Origin: Planctomycetota bacterium
GTDB taxonomy: Bacteria > Planctomycetota > Planctomycetia > Pirellulales > Pirellulaceae
DNA: 49,037 nucleotides
Direction: 5' to 3'
NCBI GenBank assembly: GCA_026692845.1
Contig: JAPLNM010000018.1
Span: 1 to 49,037 of the forward strand
This document shows, piece after piece, positions 33,752 to 41,531 of the stretch. Position 1 is the stretch's first letter; every line of letters begins with the position of its first letter. The notes below the pieces were generated by a model. That model saw only the letters and a list, made by a program, of their open reading frames with translations, was not told the origin of the DNA and ran no database searches. The translations under genes and the position numbers were made by a program.

Positions 33752-34666
33752 TTATTTGGCCCTGTTTTCTGTAGTTTCAGCAGGGTGTTGCTTCAGTGAC
33801 GCATATTCCTTCCACGAGCCCTCGTACAACCTGACATTGGAGAACTTTGCGACATGCTTCAAATAGAATCGAAGCAAACTCCCCTCTCGCGAAGTTCCAC
33901 AATAGACGATGATCTCTCGGTCAGAAGTTAGCCCAGCGTCTTCGAGCACTGTCTTGACACGCTCCAATGGAAGGAATTCATGGGTGTTCTCCTTAGCCAT
34001 AAGCCGAGCCCAATGAAAGCTGATAGCGCCAGGAATATGGCCCTTCCTGAGCCAAACATCGTCTTCGCCAATGTACTCGTTGTGTGGGCGAGCATCGACA
34101 AGGACCACATTCGGATCGCTTTTACGCTCTAGCAACTCGTCAATCGAGATGCCGATTCCCTTGGTATCCTCTGTAGGCATCGTTCCTTGGGGATTACCAA
34201 AGTACTCCTGAGTTACAGGAAACCTCTCTTGCTGCCATTTCAGCAAACCGCCATCGACAATGCGGATGTCTTTTACGCCGTACTTCTCAAGCACGTAGGC
34301 AACCATACTCGCACTGAGGATTTCGTCGTTTGGAAGTTTGTCGCCGGTTGCATAAATCAAGTGTGTTCGCCTGCGGTCTACTCCCGCACGCATCAATAGC
34401 GCTTTGGTAATGTCGTCCGGAAGGTACTGAACAGGAATGCCGTTATCGGTGCCACGAAGCGTGTCAAAATTTAGGTGATGTGCTCTGGGCAGATGACTTC
34501 GAAAGTAGTCCTTGTAGCCTCCTCGGGTGTCAAGAACGATCGGTTTCTTGGACCCATCGGAAAGGTCAATCAGGCGGTGCGCTTCGGCGGGAGAAATGAT
34601 TCCGATCTGAGCACCAACCGTAGAAGTCCCAATCAAAACAATCATTACGGCAAGAAAACGCATCAT
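33752..34666 (-). CDS. Exported two-domain rhodanese (sulfurtransferase)
   Basis: This protein of about 304 residues has a signal peptide (MMRFLAVMIVLIGTSTVGAQ) and two rhodanese domains. The first (IVLDTRGGYKDYFRSHLPRA) has ATGDK where an active cysteine would be, so it is inactive, as usual in two-domain enzymes. The second (VVLVDARPHNEYIG, then KGHIPGAISFHWARL) carries the catalytic cysteine in IVYCGTSREGSLLRFY. Such enzymes move sulfane sulfur from thiosulfate or 3-mercaptopyruvate to an acceptor. The ATG at 34666 gives a clean signal peptide. It is followed at 11 nt by the Pit gene and lies divergent from arsR across an inverted repeat. Confidence 0.9.
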   Translation of the reverse strand: MMRFLAVMIVLIGTSTVGAQIGIISPAEAHRLIDLSDGSKKPIVLDTRGGYKDYFRSHLPRAHHLNFDTLRGTDNGIPVQYLPDDITKALLMRAGVDRRRTHLIYATGDKLPNDEILSASMVAYVLEKYGVKDIRIVDGGLLKWQQERFPVTQEYFGNPQGTMPTEDTKGIGISIDELLERKSDPNVVLVDARPHNEYIGEDDVWLRKGHIPGAISFHWARLMAKENTHEFLPLERVKTVLEDAGLTSDREIIVYCGTSREGSLLRFYLKHVAKFSNVRLYEGSWKEYASLKQHPAETTENRAK

Positions 34667-34771
34667 TTCTACATCGATCCTAAGGGTAACTGAAACACAA
34701 GCCAATCGCTTTCGCTAAGCTGCAAAACGGCACGGTTGTCGACACTGCATTGGGCGAGACATCCTGCACTA

Positions 34772-34795
34772 ACGCTCAAATGGATGTTTGAGCGT
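34772..34795. promoter_or_regulatory. Inverted repeat, probable ArsR-family operator
   Basis: ACGCTCAAA (34772-34780) and TTTGAGCGT (34787-34795) are perfect 9-bp arms separated by 6 nt. The repeat lies in the intergenic region between the rhodanese-Pit operon (minus) and arsR (plus). There is no T-run, so a terminator is unlikely. The imperfect-dyad form with inner CAAAT/TTTG fits ArsR/SmtB operators in general; binding is inferred. Confidence 0.65.
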
Positions 34796-34876
34796 ATGCG
34801 GGGCCCATGGTGTTGTCAAGCAGTCGAAATCAGCTTTGGCTTGCGTTGTTCTGCGCGATGCGGCGTTTCCGTCTGC

Positions 34877-34904
34877 TTGTGTGTTTTCGAGAATCAGAGA
34901 TAAT
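34877..34904 (+). promoter_or_regulatory. Possible sigma-70 promoter of the arsR gene
   Basis: TTGTGT (34877-34882), 16 nt, then GATAAT (34899-34904). The predicted start lies about 33 nt before the arsR ATG. Moderate match only. Confidence 0.4.
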
Positions 34905-34943
34905 CGGGTTTTAGGGATTGTTTTCCTTCTGACCCGGCACACG

Positions 34944-35261
34944 ATGGATCCTAGCAACTCTTCACTTCAGCAAGCAGAGCTTTGTGCCACATTTCTGAAG
35001 GCATTGGGAGACCCTGTTCGCCTGCAGATTGTCAACGCACTCCAATACTGTCCATTGACGGTCTCGGACTTGGTCGAATTATTGGATATCGAAATGCCGA
35101 ATGTTTCCCATCATTTGCGAGTACTTTTCCACGCCCAGTTGGTGACCATGGAGAAGGAAGGGAAGTTCAATTACTACCGTTTAAATCCAGCTTTCGCTTC
35201 TGGGCGATCGATCGCGAAATCACTTGACTTTGGTTGCTGCAAAATCAATCTACGAGGTTAG
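34944..35261 (+). CDS. ArsR/SmtB-family winged-helix regulator
   Basis: This 105-residue regulator has the ArsR layout: an N-terminal helix (AELCATFLKALGDPVRLQIV) and the recognition region LTVSDLVELLDIEMPNVSHH with LRVLFHAQLV. A wing follows (EKEGKFNYYRLNP). Cysteines are at ELC, YCPL and a C-terminal pair (DFGCCKINL). This family senses metals, arsenite or sulfane sulfur through such cysteines; given the rhodanese and Pit neighbours, a sulfur signal is a reasonable guess. The ATG at 34944 is preferred over a longer frame from 34788, whose extra residues look non-coding. It is transcribed away from the rhodanese-Pit operon. Confidence 0.87.
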   Translation: MDPSNSSLQQAELCATFLKALGDPVRLQIVNALQYCPLTVSDLVELLDIEMPNVSHHLRVLFHAQLVTMEKEGKFNYYRLNPAFASGRSIAKSLDFGCCKINLRG

Positions 35262-35339
35262 ATCCACCGGAATTGACGCTTCGATTACCTCCGGCTACTG
35301 GCAGGTTCCCTTCGGGATACCGATGCGGCCAGTGTAAAC

Positions 35340-35824
35340 CTAAGCCGATACGGCGGTGGGGTGGATGATCGAGTTCACCGGTAACTTGCGTATCCAAAAC
35401 ACCTTGTACAAGGAGAAAATGGCATAGACGATAGGTCCATACAAAAGAATGTCTTCCCCTAAATCGACTTGTTGTCCTTTGATCATCCGCAAGCACTCGA
35501 TGACAAAGGCACTTGCAACTAGACCACCATTGCGAGCCACAGGCCGCGAAGGAACCACTGTGGGACTCCGCGTCCGCGAAACAGAGAGGTTGATAGTAAT
35601 CCAAGGATGCATCCGGTCGCAACAACAGCAAGCAACGGAGCCAGCCATTGGAACTCTCCTCGGGCGATCGATTTGAGAATCCCCCCGGCCGCGAGCGAAA
35701 AGCCTACAGCCAAAAGTGCCAACGGGATCGCAAAAATCCTCTGCACCCAAAGGCCAACAACGCTGGGGCTACCTGAGATGGGCGGATGACTCACGTTTGC
35801 TTGTATCATGACACGAAGCCTCAT
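35340..35824 (-). pseudogene. Small multispanning membrane protein split by a frameshift
   Basis: Two minus-strand frames join into one plausible protein of about 160 residues. The first (up to 35519) reads VQRIFAIPLALLAVGFSLAA, then LAPLLAVVATGCILGLLSTS, ending LRGLWLAMVV-stop. The other frame continues at once with ASAFVIECLRMIKGQQVDLG, then LLYGPIVYAIFSLYKVFWIR. One extra base near 35518-35522 would restore a single frame with four helices. It may be a true pseudogene, programmed shifting (no slippery run seen) or a sequencing error. The family is unknown. It converges on arsR. Confidence 0.55.
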
Positions 35825-36051
35825 TGTCGTTCGTTCGGAGATCTACTGCCTGAGGAACTTTCAACTTACTCTGTTATGCAGCGATTCGGATTGGTTCTCC
35901 ACGGTTCTTCATCAATAAACGATGAATTTCTAGTGAAGGCTGTTCCTGGATGGGACGCTTCGTTACGCGCCGCCCGGAGGACGTGAAGCTTATGGTCGCA
36001 ATTTCAACCATTCTTGGTTTGAGATTAGCAACGGACGACCCTAATTCCACT
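35825..36051. other. Intergenic stretch without a supported gene
   Basis: A 66-codon frame (35786-35986) crosses the 5' end of the broken membrane gene, but it lacks a recognisable domain and a ribosome-binding site. I see no tRNA, terminator or mobile-element end here. Confidence 0.4.
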
Positions 36052-37146
36052 TCAATTTGAAAGACTATCCTTGGAGCCCATAGAGTCGAGTAAATCGATG
36101 AGCTCTTTGACTCCCGCTTCCTTCGAATTTAGCCTTGTTGCCCCGGCTGGAGACTTTAGTATCGTTTCCGTGATCCTTCCGCCTTTGCCCGAGTAGGTCT
36201 TCTCGCTTCTCTGTATGTCTTTGATTTTGCATGAATAAATCAACTGGTTTCTCGGTATGAATCCATTCAAGACATGGCAGTTGAAGAAATGGATCAACTC
36301 GTTCTCGTGATCCAAAATCAGCGCAGCATCAGCCCCAAACCAACTTCGTGGCATGATGGACGTACGGCCCGGGCAACGGGGCATCCATTCCAAGTCCAAC
36401 AGCTCGCGAGGGTCCGTAAATGCCAATCGGCTACTACGGATCAGAGACCAACCAAACCAAATGGGCATGGATGCGATCGCTATCATGAAGAAAAAAGCCA
36501 TGACCATGAGCGGGAAATCGCCCGGCCGATGAACTTCGGAGTTCGATTGAAAAAGAACGTACACGAACCAGCCGATCATCGCCGAACCCATCAGCATCAG
36601 CAGACCACCGTAGAACTGCAACCGCACGCGGGTTGACTGAGAGTTGATGAACCTAGTTAGAACAAACAAGCCTCCCGCAACCATCGCCAAGATTGAAAAC
36701 AAGTACTCATCGCCGTATCGATTAGGGATGACGATGCGTGATTTCTCGGGCGAGGATTTCAGATACTCCACGACGATTTCGTCATTGCTTTGCGGCTTGA
36801 AAGCAGAAGCACTGCTGGGCTTATGCCTCCAAGTTTTGACGGAGTCCTTGCCTTGGTGCGCCGCTCCACCTTCGACTTCATAACTGTAGTGGATGATTTG
36901 GGTCGTGTACGACTTCCCCTTCCTTGAACTCGTTTGCGTACTCGAGGAGGTGATGCGGCCTGTGGCATTGGCCCCTTCTCCAATGAACCGTATGTCTTGG
37001 TACAACCACCATCCGTACGATCCTATCCCTCCGAGAAAGAACAAGAGGGCCATTCGTAGGAACGATCTGCTCGTTGAACTTTTGTTCTCGGCCCTCAACA
37101 GCAATGCATTCTCGGGGATGAACTCGACCTCGTTTTTTGTTTCCAT
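36052..37146 (-). CDS. DUF3592-type membrane protein
   Basis: This 364-residue protein has a first helix at about 31-49 (LRMALLFFLGGIGSYGWWLY). An extracytoplasmic domain follows with the DUF3592-like features GRITSSSTQTSSRKGK, IIHYSYEVEGGAAHQGKDSV and DEIVVEYLKSSPEKSRIV. Then come helices near LFSILAMVAGGLFVLTRFI, FYGGLLMLMGSAMIGWFVYV and LMVMAFFFMIAIASMPIWFG, and a cytoplasmic C-terminal domain. DUF3592 has no defined function. The gene lies in a stretch that looks less GC-rich than its surroundings and has no obvious partner. The ATG at 37146 gives a normal N-terminus. Confidence 0.75.
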   Translation of the reverse strand: METKNEVEFIPENALLLRAENKSSTSRSFLRMALLFFLGGIGSYGWWLYQDIRFIGEGANATGRITSSSTQTSSRKGKSYTTQIIHYSYEVEGGAAHQGKDSVKTWRHKPSSASAFKPQSNDEIVVEYLKSSPEKSRIVIPNRYGDEYLFSILAMVAGGLFVLTRFINSQSTRVRLQFYGGLLMLMGSAMIGWFVYVLFQSNSEVHRPGDFPLMVMAFFFMIAIASMPIWFGWSLIRSSRLAFTDPRELLDLEWMPRCPGRTSIMPRSWFGADAALILDHENELIHFFNCHVLNGFIPRNQLIYSCKIKDIQRSEKTYSGKGGRITETILKSPAGATRLNSKEAGVKELIDLLDSMGSKDSLSN

Positions 37147-37276
37147 CTCGTTGACCTGTCCTCTTTATTAAAAGCTATTTTTTCTGCTCTCCCGCAGGAT
37201 TTGTGGGTTAAAAATAGTTTAAGTGCCCTGATCTATAGCATCTTCCTCGATTCCGATCCAGTTGTACGTTTGATCG

Positions 37277-37355
37277 CGTTTGACAGTTAGCCGAAGGCGT
37301 ACTGGCCGTCGAAGATGGCGATGAATCCAGTACGCCTTCGGCTGACTGTTAAACG
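37277..37355. repeat. Long perfect-stem hairpin (79 nt)
   Basis: Arms 37277-37305 and 37327-37355 pair over all 29 positions as RNA, 27 Watson-Crick and 2 G-U. The 21-nt loop is 37306-37326. The inner arm contains GCCGAAGGCGTACTGG. It lies alone in the 298-nt gap between two genes. No poly-T follows, so it resembles a REP or MITE-like palindromic element more than a terminator. Confidence 0.85.
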
Positions 37356-37444
37356 AAATCGGGTTCACTTGCCCGGCACCTGCCACTTTGCACCTGGCGA
37401 CCAAGCCAAAACGGATCCACACATTCTGCTGATGTCGCCATTTT

Positions 37445-38290
37445 TTAATCGTTGCGTAGCGTGACGTACAGCAATAATCCAGGAGCGACCGATGCACCGG
37501 CGAGCGTGCCTAGTAAGCTCGATAGGCCTCGCGTCAAGGAGTTGAGGCTCGTTTTCCCATCCATGACAATAGCGATATACGCGAAATTTATTCCGAAACT
37601 GATCAGCAGCAAAACAAAGTACATGGAAGCTGCGATCTGCCCAACGCTAATCGACCCTTCCTGATCGAGCAACAAGCCGATGCCAGCCACGAGGATGCCT
37701 ATGCAGACGAGGTAATTCGCTATGAACATCATGCCGCCGACGGAAAATATGGCTTTCGGTACTAGCGAAATCGCCATCGGGCTCAGGTATACGAGTCGAC
37801 TCAATCCGAACAGGATGCAAAGAATCGCTGTGATCAAGACGAGAGTATCCTGATTGAATTTCAGGGTTATTCCACTACGCTTTTCTGCGGAATCCTTTTT
37901 TGCTGCGGTTGCTTTGACGGGTGCTTGATAGGGTACATGAGTCGCGGTCGGAATCCCTAGTTCAGGAAAGTTTTGATCGAACAGGTTCGCCAGATTGTTG
38001 GATGGAAGATTCGAGCCGAACGGATCTAAATCGGCTTCTTTTGGTTGATTGCGATTGGGAATCGAAACCATCTTTTCGCAGGCGGAACATTTGAAAGATT
38101 TCCCGGACATCGATGACTTTGCCTGATACGATTTCCCGCACTGGCAGCGAATCGGAATCATCTCGGTTGGAATCGTAGGCTCTGCTACGGTGGAGACCTG
38201 AGAGCATTTAGGGCATTTGATTTTCCTTCCAGCTAGTTCGTCTTTGACTTTTAGCTTGGCTCCACAAGTGCATGCATGTTCGATTGGCAT
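37445..38290 (-). CDS. Membrane protein with two N-terminal zinc-ribbon-like domains
   Basis: This 281-residue protein starts with two similar cysteine modules. The first is HACTCGAKLKVKDELAGRKI with KCPKC (C7, C9, C26, C29). The second is IRCQCGKSYQAKSSMSGKSF with KCSAC (C49, C51, C68, C71). Each has the CxC-x16-CxxC spacing of small zinc ribbons. A polar linker follows to about 145, and then four hydrophobic helices (VLITAILCILFGLSRLVYL onward). Similar zinc-ribbon plus membrane proteins are frequent in planctomycetes and uncharacterised. The cysteine modules could bind zinc in the cytoplasm and recognise protein or nucleic acid. The function is unknown. Confidence 0.75.
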   Translation of the reverse strand: MPIEHACTCGAKLKVKDELAGRKIKCPKCSQVSTVAEPTIPTEMIPIRCQCGKSYQAKSSMSGKSFKCSACEKMVSIPNRNQPKEADLDPFGSNLPSNNLANLFDQNFPELGIPTATHVPYQAPVKATAAKKDSAEKRSGITLKFNQDTLVLITAILCILFGLSRLVYLSPMAISLVPKAIFSVGGMMFIANYLVCIGILVAGIGLLLDQEGSISVGQIAASMYFVLLLISFGINFAYIAIVMDGKTSLNSLTRGLSSLLGTLAGASVAPGLLLYVTLRND

Positions 38291-38599
38291 TTTAGTAAGT
38301 CCGAAAATTCAAAGGGAATTCGCGGGAACAACATCGTCCATCGAGATGATCCAAGATCGGTCCCGATTTCCGCCATTTAGTCATTGGCCAAAGCAGGTCC
38401 AAGATGTGGCGAGCAATATCGAAATTATTCGAAGAAATTTGAACGGACCGTTGGGTGGAGTTCGCGCAGGACCTGATTTTCATGCTGAATCGCTAGGAAC
38501 TCAAGCTTGTGGTTTTGATCGCCGAGCGGTTCTCGGGCCGATTAGGGCGTATAATGGGACTTAGGCTCTTGGACCCCAACCCCCTCCCTCCCCTGCTCC
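38291..38599. other. 309-bp intergenic region with the pair-2 promoter
   Basis: No coding frame is convincing. It separates the divergent zinc-ribbon gene and the second PSCyt gene. A TATAAT lies at 38550-38555; nothing else was recognised. Confidence 0.5.
38550..38555 (+). promoter_or_regulatory. -10 box upstream of the pair-2 PSCyt gene
   Basis: TATAAT lies 44 nt before the ATG at 38600, giving a leader of about 38 nt. A matching -35 hexamer is not obvious at 16-18 nt. Confidence 0.45.
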
Positions 38600-41512
38600 A
38601 TGTTCCACCTTCAATATCTTCCTCCGCACGCTTTTCGCATCGGGATCCTGTCCCCTGCTCTGCTGCTGCGTGCATCAATTCTCCTGCACCTGTTGGTTCC
38701 GGCCTCCGTTTTGGTTCCGGCCTCCGTTGCCGTGGGTCAAAGCCCGATTGCCCAAAACTCCGACGCGTTCGAAACCCATATCCGACCGCTCCTTGCCGAA
38801 AAATGCTTCTCCTGCCACGGACCGGTCAAGCAATGGTCCGGTCTGCGAGTGGACTCGGCACCAGCCCTGGCAAAAGGGGGGGAATCGGGCCCCGTTGTCC
38901 TTGCCAAACAACTCGAATCGAGCCCTCTGCTCGAACGCATCCTCTCGGATGACCCCGAGCTTCGGATGCCCCCGCCTGACTCGAAACTCACGCTGAGCCC
39001 CCCCGAAAAAGAATCTCTCAAAACCTGGATCCTCCAAGGTGCGTTCTTTCCTCCACAAACCAACCCGGACAACCCTCCCGAAAATATCCCCGATGCGATC
39101 CAAAAGAACGCCAAACTGCATTGGGCCTTTCAGCAACCCGTGCTCAAGCAACCCGTGCTCAAGCAACCGGTGCTCAATGAACCATCCAAAGACATATCGC
39201 GAAGCGAGCACTGGATCGATGCCTACCTCGATTCTTCGCTAGTGGACTTGGGTCTCGAACCCCTAGCATCGGCCGATCGACGCACGCAGCTTCGTCGCCT
39301 TCACCGTGTCGCGAGCGGATTGTCCCCCTCGTGGCAAGAAGTCCAGGATTTCCAAAACGACCAAACTTCGGACGCTTGGGAGAAAAACGTCGACCAGATC
39401 CTGTGCCAACCGAAGTACGCAGAAAAATGGGCCCGCCTTTGGATGGACATCGCTCGTTACTCGGATACCAAAGGCTACGTTTACGGACGCGAAGAGCGTA
39501 CCTTTGTCTTCTCACGAGCCTACCGCGACTGGCTCATCGAGGCTTTCCAATCCGATCTGCCCTACAACAGCTTCATCGAACTGCAATTGGCCGCCGATCA
39601 ACTCGTTCCTGCTGGCTCGAAGGACCTTGCGGCGATGGGATTCTTGACCCTTGGACGTCGCTTCCTGGCGATCCAATACGATATCATCGACGATCGGATC
39701 GATACGACCTTTCGCGCTCTGATGGGCCTGACCGTTCAGTGCGCCCGATGCCACGATCATAAATTCGATCCGATCAGCGCCCAGGACTACTATGCGTTTG
39801 CTGGGGTGTTTCAAAGCTGCATCGATCTTCGCGAGGAAATCCCAAACCACCTGCATCAGCAGACCCCTGCGTTTCAAGAAGGCCTCGCGCAGCGAAGAGC
39901 CAAGCTCCAAGAGCTCAGTGCCAAGCATCGCACCGAAGCGAACGATCGGATCCAAAAACGGTTTGCCGACTATCTCGAAACCCAAGTTCAAATCGAGAAG
40001 TACCCCGAAGGTAACTTCAACCAACTCTCGACCAAAGAGGACCTGATCCCGGCCTTGGTCCACCGCTGGGAATGGTACTTGGCCCTCGAACCGATCGCCA
40101 AGCACCCGGTCCTACGGATCTGGACCGAATTGTCGAAACTCCCCGAAACCGATTTTCCGAGCCGCGCTGCCGAAGTGCTCGCGATGCTCCGAGAGCAACC
40201 AGGAGCTTGCCACCCCGAAGTTCTCCAAGCCTTTGAATCTCTCCCGACGAGCCTCCGCGATGTCGCAGATCGCTATGGAGCCCTCGTCGAAAAAGCCTCG
40301 GTCCGATGGCAAGCCGAACTGGCCCAACCCGGCAGCAGTCCAGAGCGATCCCAAGACTCCTTGCTCGAACCCCTGCGGGCTGTGCTCCTAGACCGTCAGT
40401 CTGCCTTCTACATCCCCGACGAACCGATCGACAGCACCGAATGGCTCTGGGACAACGGCACGTGCGTCGAAATCTGGAAAGCCCAAGCCGATATCGATCA
40501 ATGGCTCATGCAAGCCAACGAGTTTCCCCCCGAACTGGGAATTCTCCGAGACCGCTCCCTGATCAGCGATGCGAGAATCCTCAAACGCGGTAACGCCAAC
40601 CTCAAGGCCGATGCGGTCCCCCGGAGTTTCTTCGAGTTCTTCGATTCCGATCCACCCGCCCCTTTCCAAAACGGAAGCGGTCGATTGGAACTGGCCCGAC
40701 GAATCGCCTCGAGCGACAACCCCCTGACGGCTCGCGTTTGGGTCAACCGTATTTGGCAAGAAGTCTTTGGTGAAGGGCTCGTCCAAAGCACCAGCGATTT
40801 CGGACTGCGTTCTGATTCACCCTCGCATCCCGAACTGCTCGACGCGCTGGCACTAGCGTTCATCGAACACGATTGGAGCACCCGATGGCTGATCCGCGAA
40901 CTGGTCACGACCGAAGCGTTCCGAAGACAATCCTTCGGTGTCAGCGCCCTGGCCCAGGAAATCGATCCTGCGAATCGAATGCTTTGGCGAATGAATCGCC
41001 ATCGACTCACTTGGGAGGAATCCCGCGACGCACTCGCGGGGCTGAGCGGAATGCTGATCCATCGCATCGGCGGCAAATCGGTCGATCCACTCGCGAGCGA
41101 CGAAACCGCATTGGCCCGACGCTCCCTCTATACGACCATCGACCGACAGTACTTGCCGATGACCCTGCAGAATTTCGACTTCGCAAACCCCGACATGCAT
41201 AACCCTAAACGCTCCGAAACCGTCGCGCCCCAACAGGCACTGTTTCTGCTGAACCACCCGATGCCCGCCCAAGCGGCCCGAAAACTCGTCGGACTCATCG
41301 AACGCTCCGATCCCTCCAAACCATCCGATTCCGACTTTATCACCGCCCTGCACCGACGGGTGCTGCAACGCGACCCGAGCCCCTATGAAATGGAACTGGC
41401 TCTGGAGTTCCTCAAACAAAACACCGAAGCGTCCGATCCAAAGTCCCTCTCGCCTCGCGATCAGTTGGCCCAAGTCCTACTGATTGGCAACGAGACGATC
41501 TACATCGATTGA
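38600..41512 (+). CDS. PSCyt1/DUF1549/DUF1553 cytochrome-like protein (pair 2)
   Basis: This 970-residue exported protein has the same domain order as the 14069-16621 gene. A signal peptide is followed by the CxxCH motif EKCFSCHGPVKQWSGLRVDS (C69, C72, H73) and the segment DDPELRMPPPDSKLTLSP. The DUF1549 part contains WARLWMDIARYSDTKGYVYG and a second haem-type motif, VQCARCHDHKFDPISAQDYY. The DUF1553 part contains ARVWVNRIWQEVFGEGLV and NRHRLTWEESRDALAGLSG. Compared with pair 1 it has a longer central helical insert (about 430-650). It heads an operon with the DUF1501 gene 19 nt downstream. The substrate is unknown. Confidence 0.9.
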   Translation: MFHLQYLPPHAFRIGILSPALLLRASILLHLLVPASVLVPASVAVGQSPIAQNSDAFETHIRPLLAEKCFSCHGPVKQWSGLRVDSAPALAKGGESGPVVLAKQLESSPLLERILSDDPELRMPPPDSKLTLSPPEKESLKTWILQGAFFPPQTNPDNPPENIPDAIQKNAKLHWAFQQPVLKQPVLKQPVLNEPSKDISRSEHWIDAYLDSSLVDLGLEPLASADRRTQLRRLHRVASGLSPSWQEVQDFQNDQTSDAWEKNVDQILCQPKYAEKWARLWMDIARYSDTKGYVYGREERTFVFSRAYRDWLIEAFQSDLPYNSFIELQLAADQLVPAGSKDLAAMGFLTLGRRFLAIQYDIIDDRIDTTFRALMGLTVQCARCHDHKFDPISAQDYYAFAGVFQSCIDLREEIPNHLHQQTPAFQEGLAQRRAKLQELSAKHRTEANDRIQKRFADYLETQVQIEKYPEGNFNQLSTKEDLIPALVHRWEWYLALEPIAKHPVLRIWTELSKLPETDFPSRAAEVLAMLREQPGACHPEVLQAFESLPTSLRDVADRYGALVEKASVRWQAELAQPGSSPERSQDSLLEPLRAVLLDRQSAFYIPDEPIDSTEWLWDNGTCVEIWKAQADIDQWLMQANEFPPELGILRDRSLISDARILKRGNANLKADAVPRSFFEFFDSDPPAPFQNGSGRLELARRIASSDNPLTARVWVNRIWQEVFGEGLVQSTSDFGLRSDSPSHPELLDALALAFIEHDWSTRWLIRELVTTEAFRRQSFGVSALAQEIDPANRMLWRMNRHRLTWEESRDALAGLSGMLIHRIGGKSVDPLASDETALARRSLYTTIDRQYLPMTLQNFDFANPDMHNPKRSETVAPQQALFLLNHPMPAQAARKLVGLIERSDPSKPSDSDFITALHRRVLQRDPSPYEMELALEFLKQNTEASDPKSLSPRDQLAQVLLIGNETIYID
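38693..38728. repeat. 18-bp tandem duplication in the PSCyt signal peptide (pair 2)
   Basis: ttggttccggcctccgtt occurs twice in succession, encoding LVPASV-type repeats at the end of the signal peptide. Confidence 0.93.
39134..39178. repeat. 15-bp tandem repeat, three copies, in the PSCyt gene (pair 2)
   Basis: caacccgtgctcaag, caacccgtgctcaag and caaccggtgctcaat encode QPVLK QPVLK QPVLN in the linker between the PSCyt1 and DUF1549 domains. Confidence 0.93.
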
Positions 41513-41531
41513 AACCCTTAGAGGCCACTCC

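Noticed and set aside
35786-35986. 66-codon plus-strand frame
   Set aside because: No domain, no ribosome-binding site, overlaps the start of the split membrane gene.
37219-37497. 92-codon minus-strand frame across the long hairpin
   Set aside because: Its sequence is largely the translated hairpin arms and the 3' end of the neighbouring gene; not credible as a protein.
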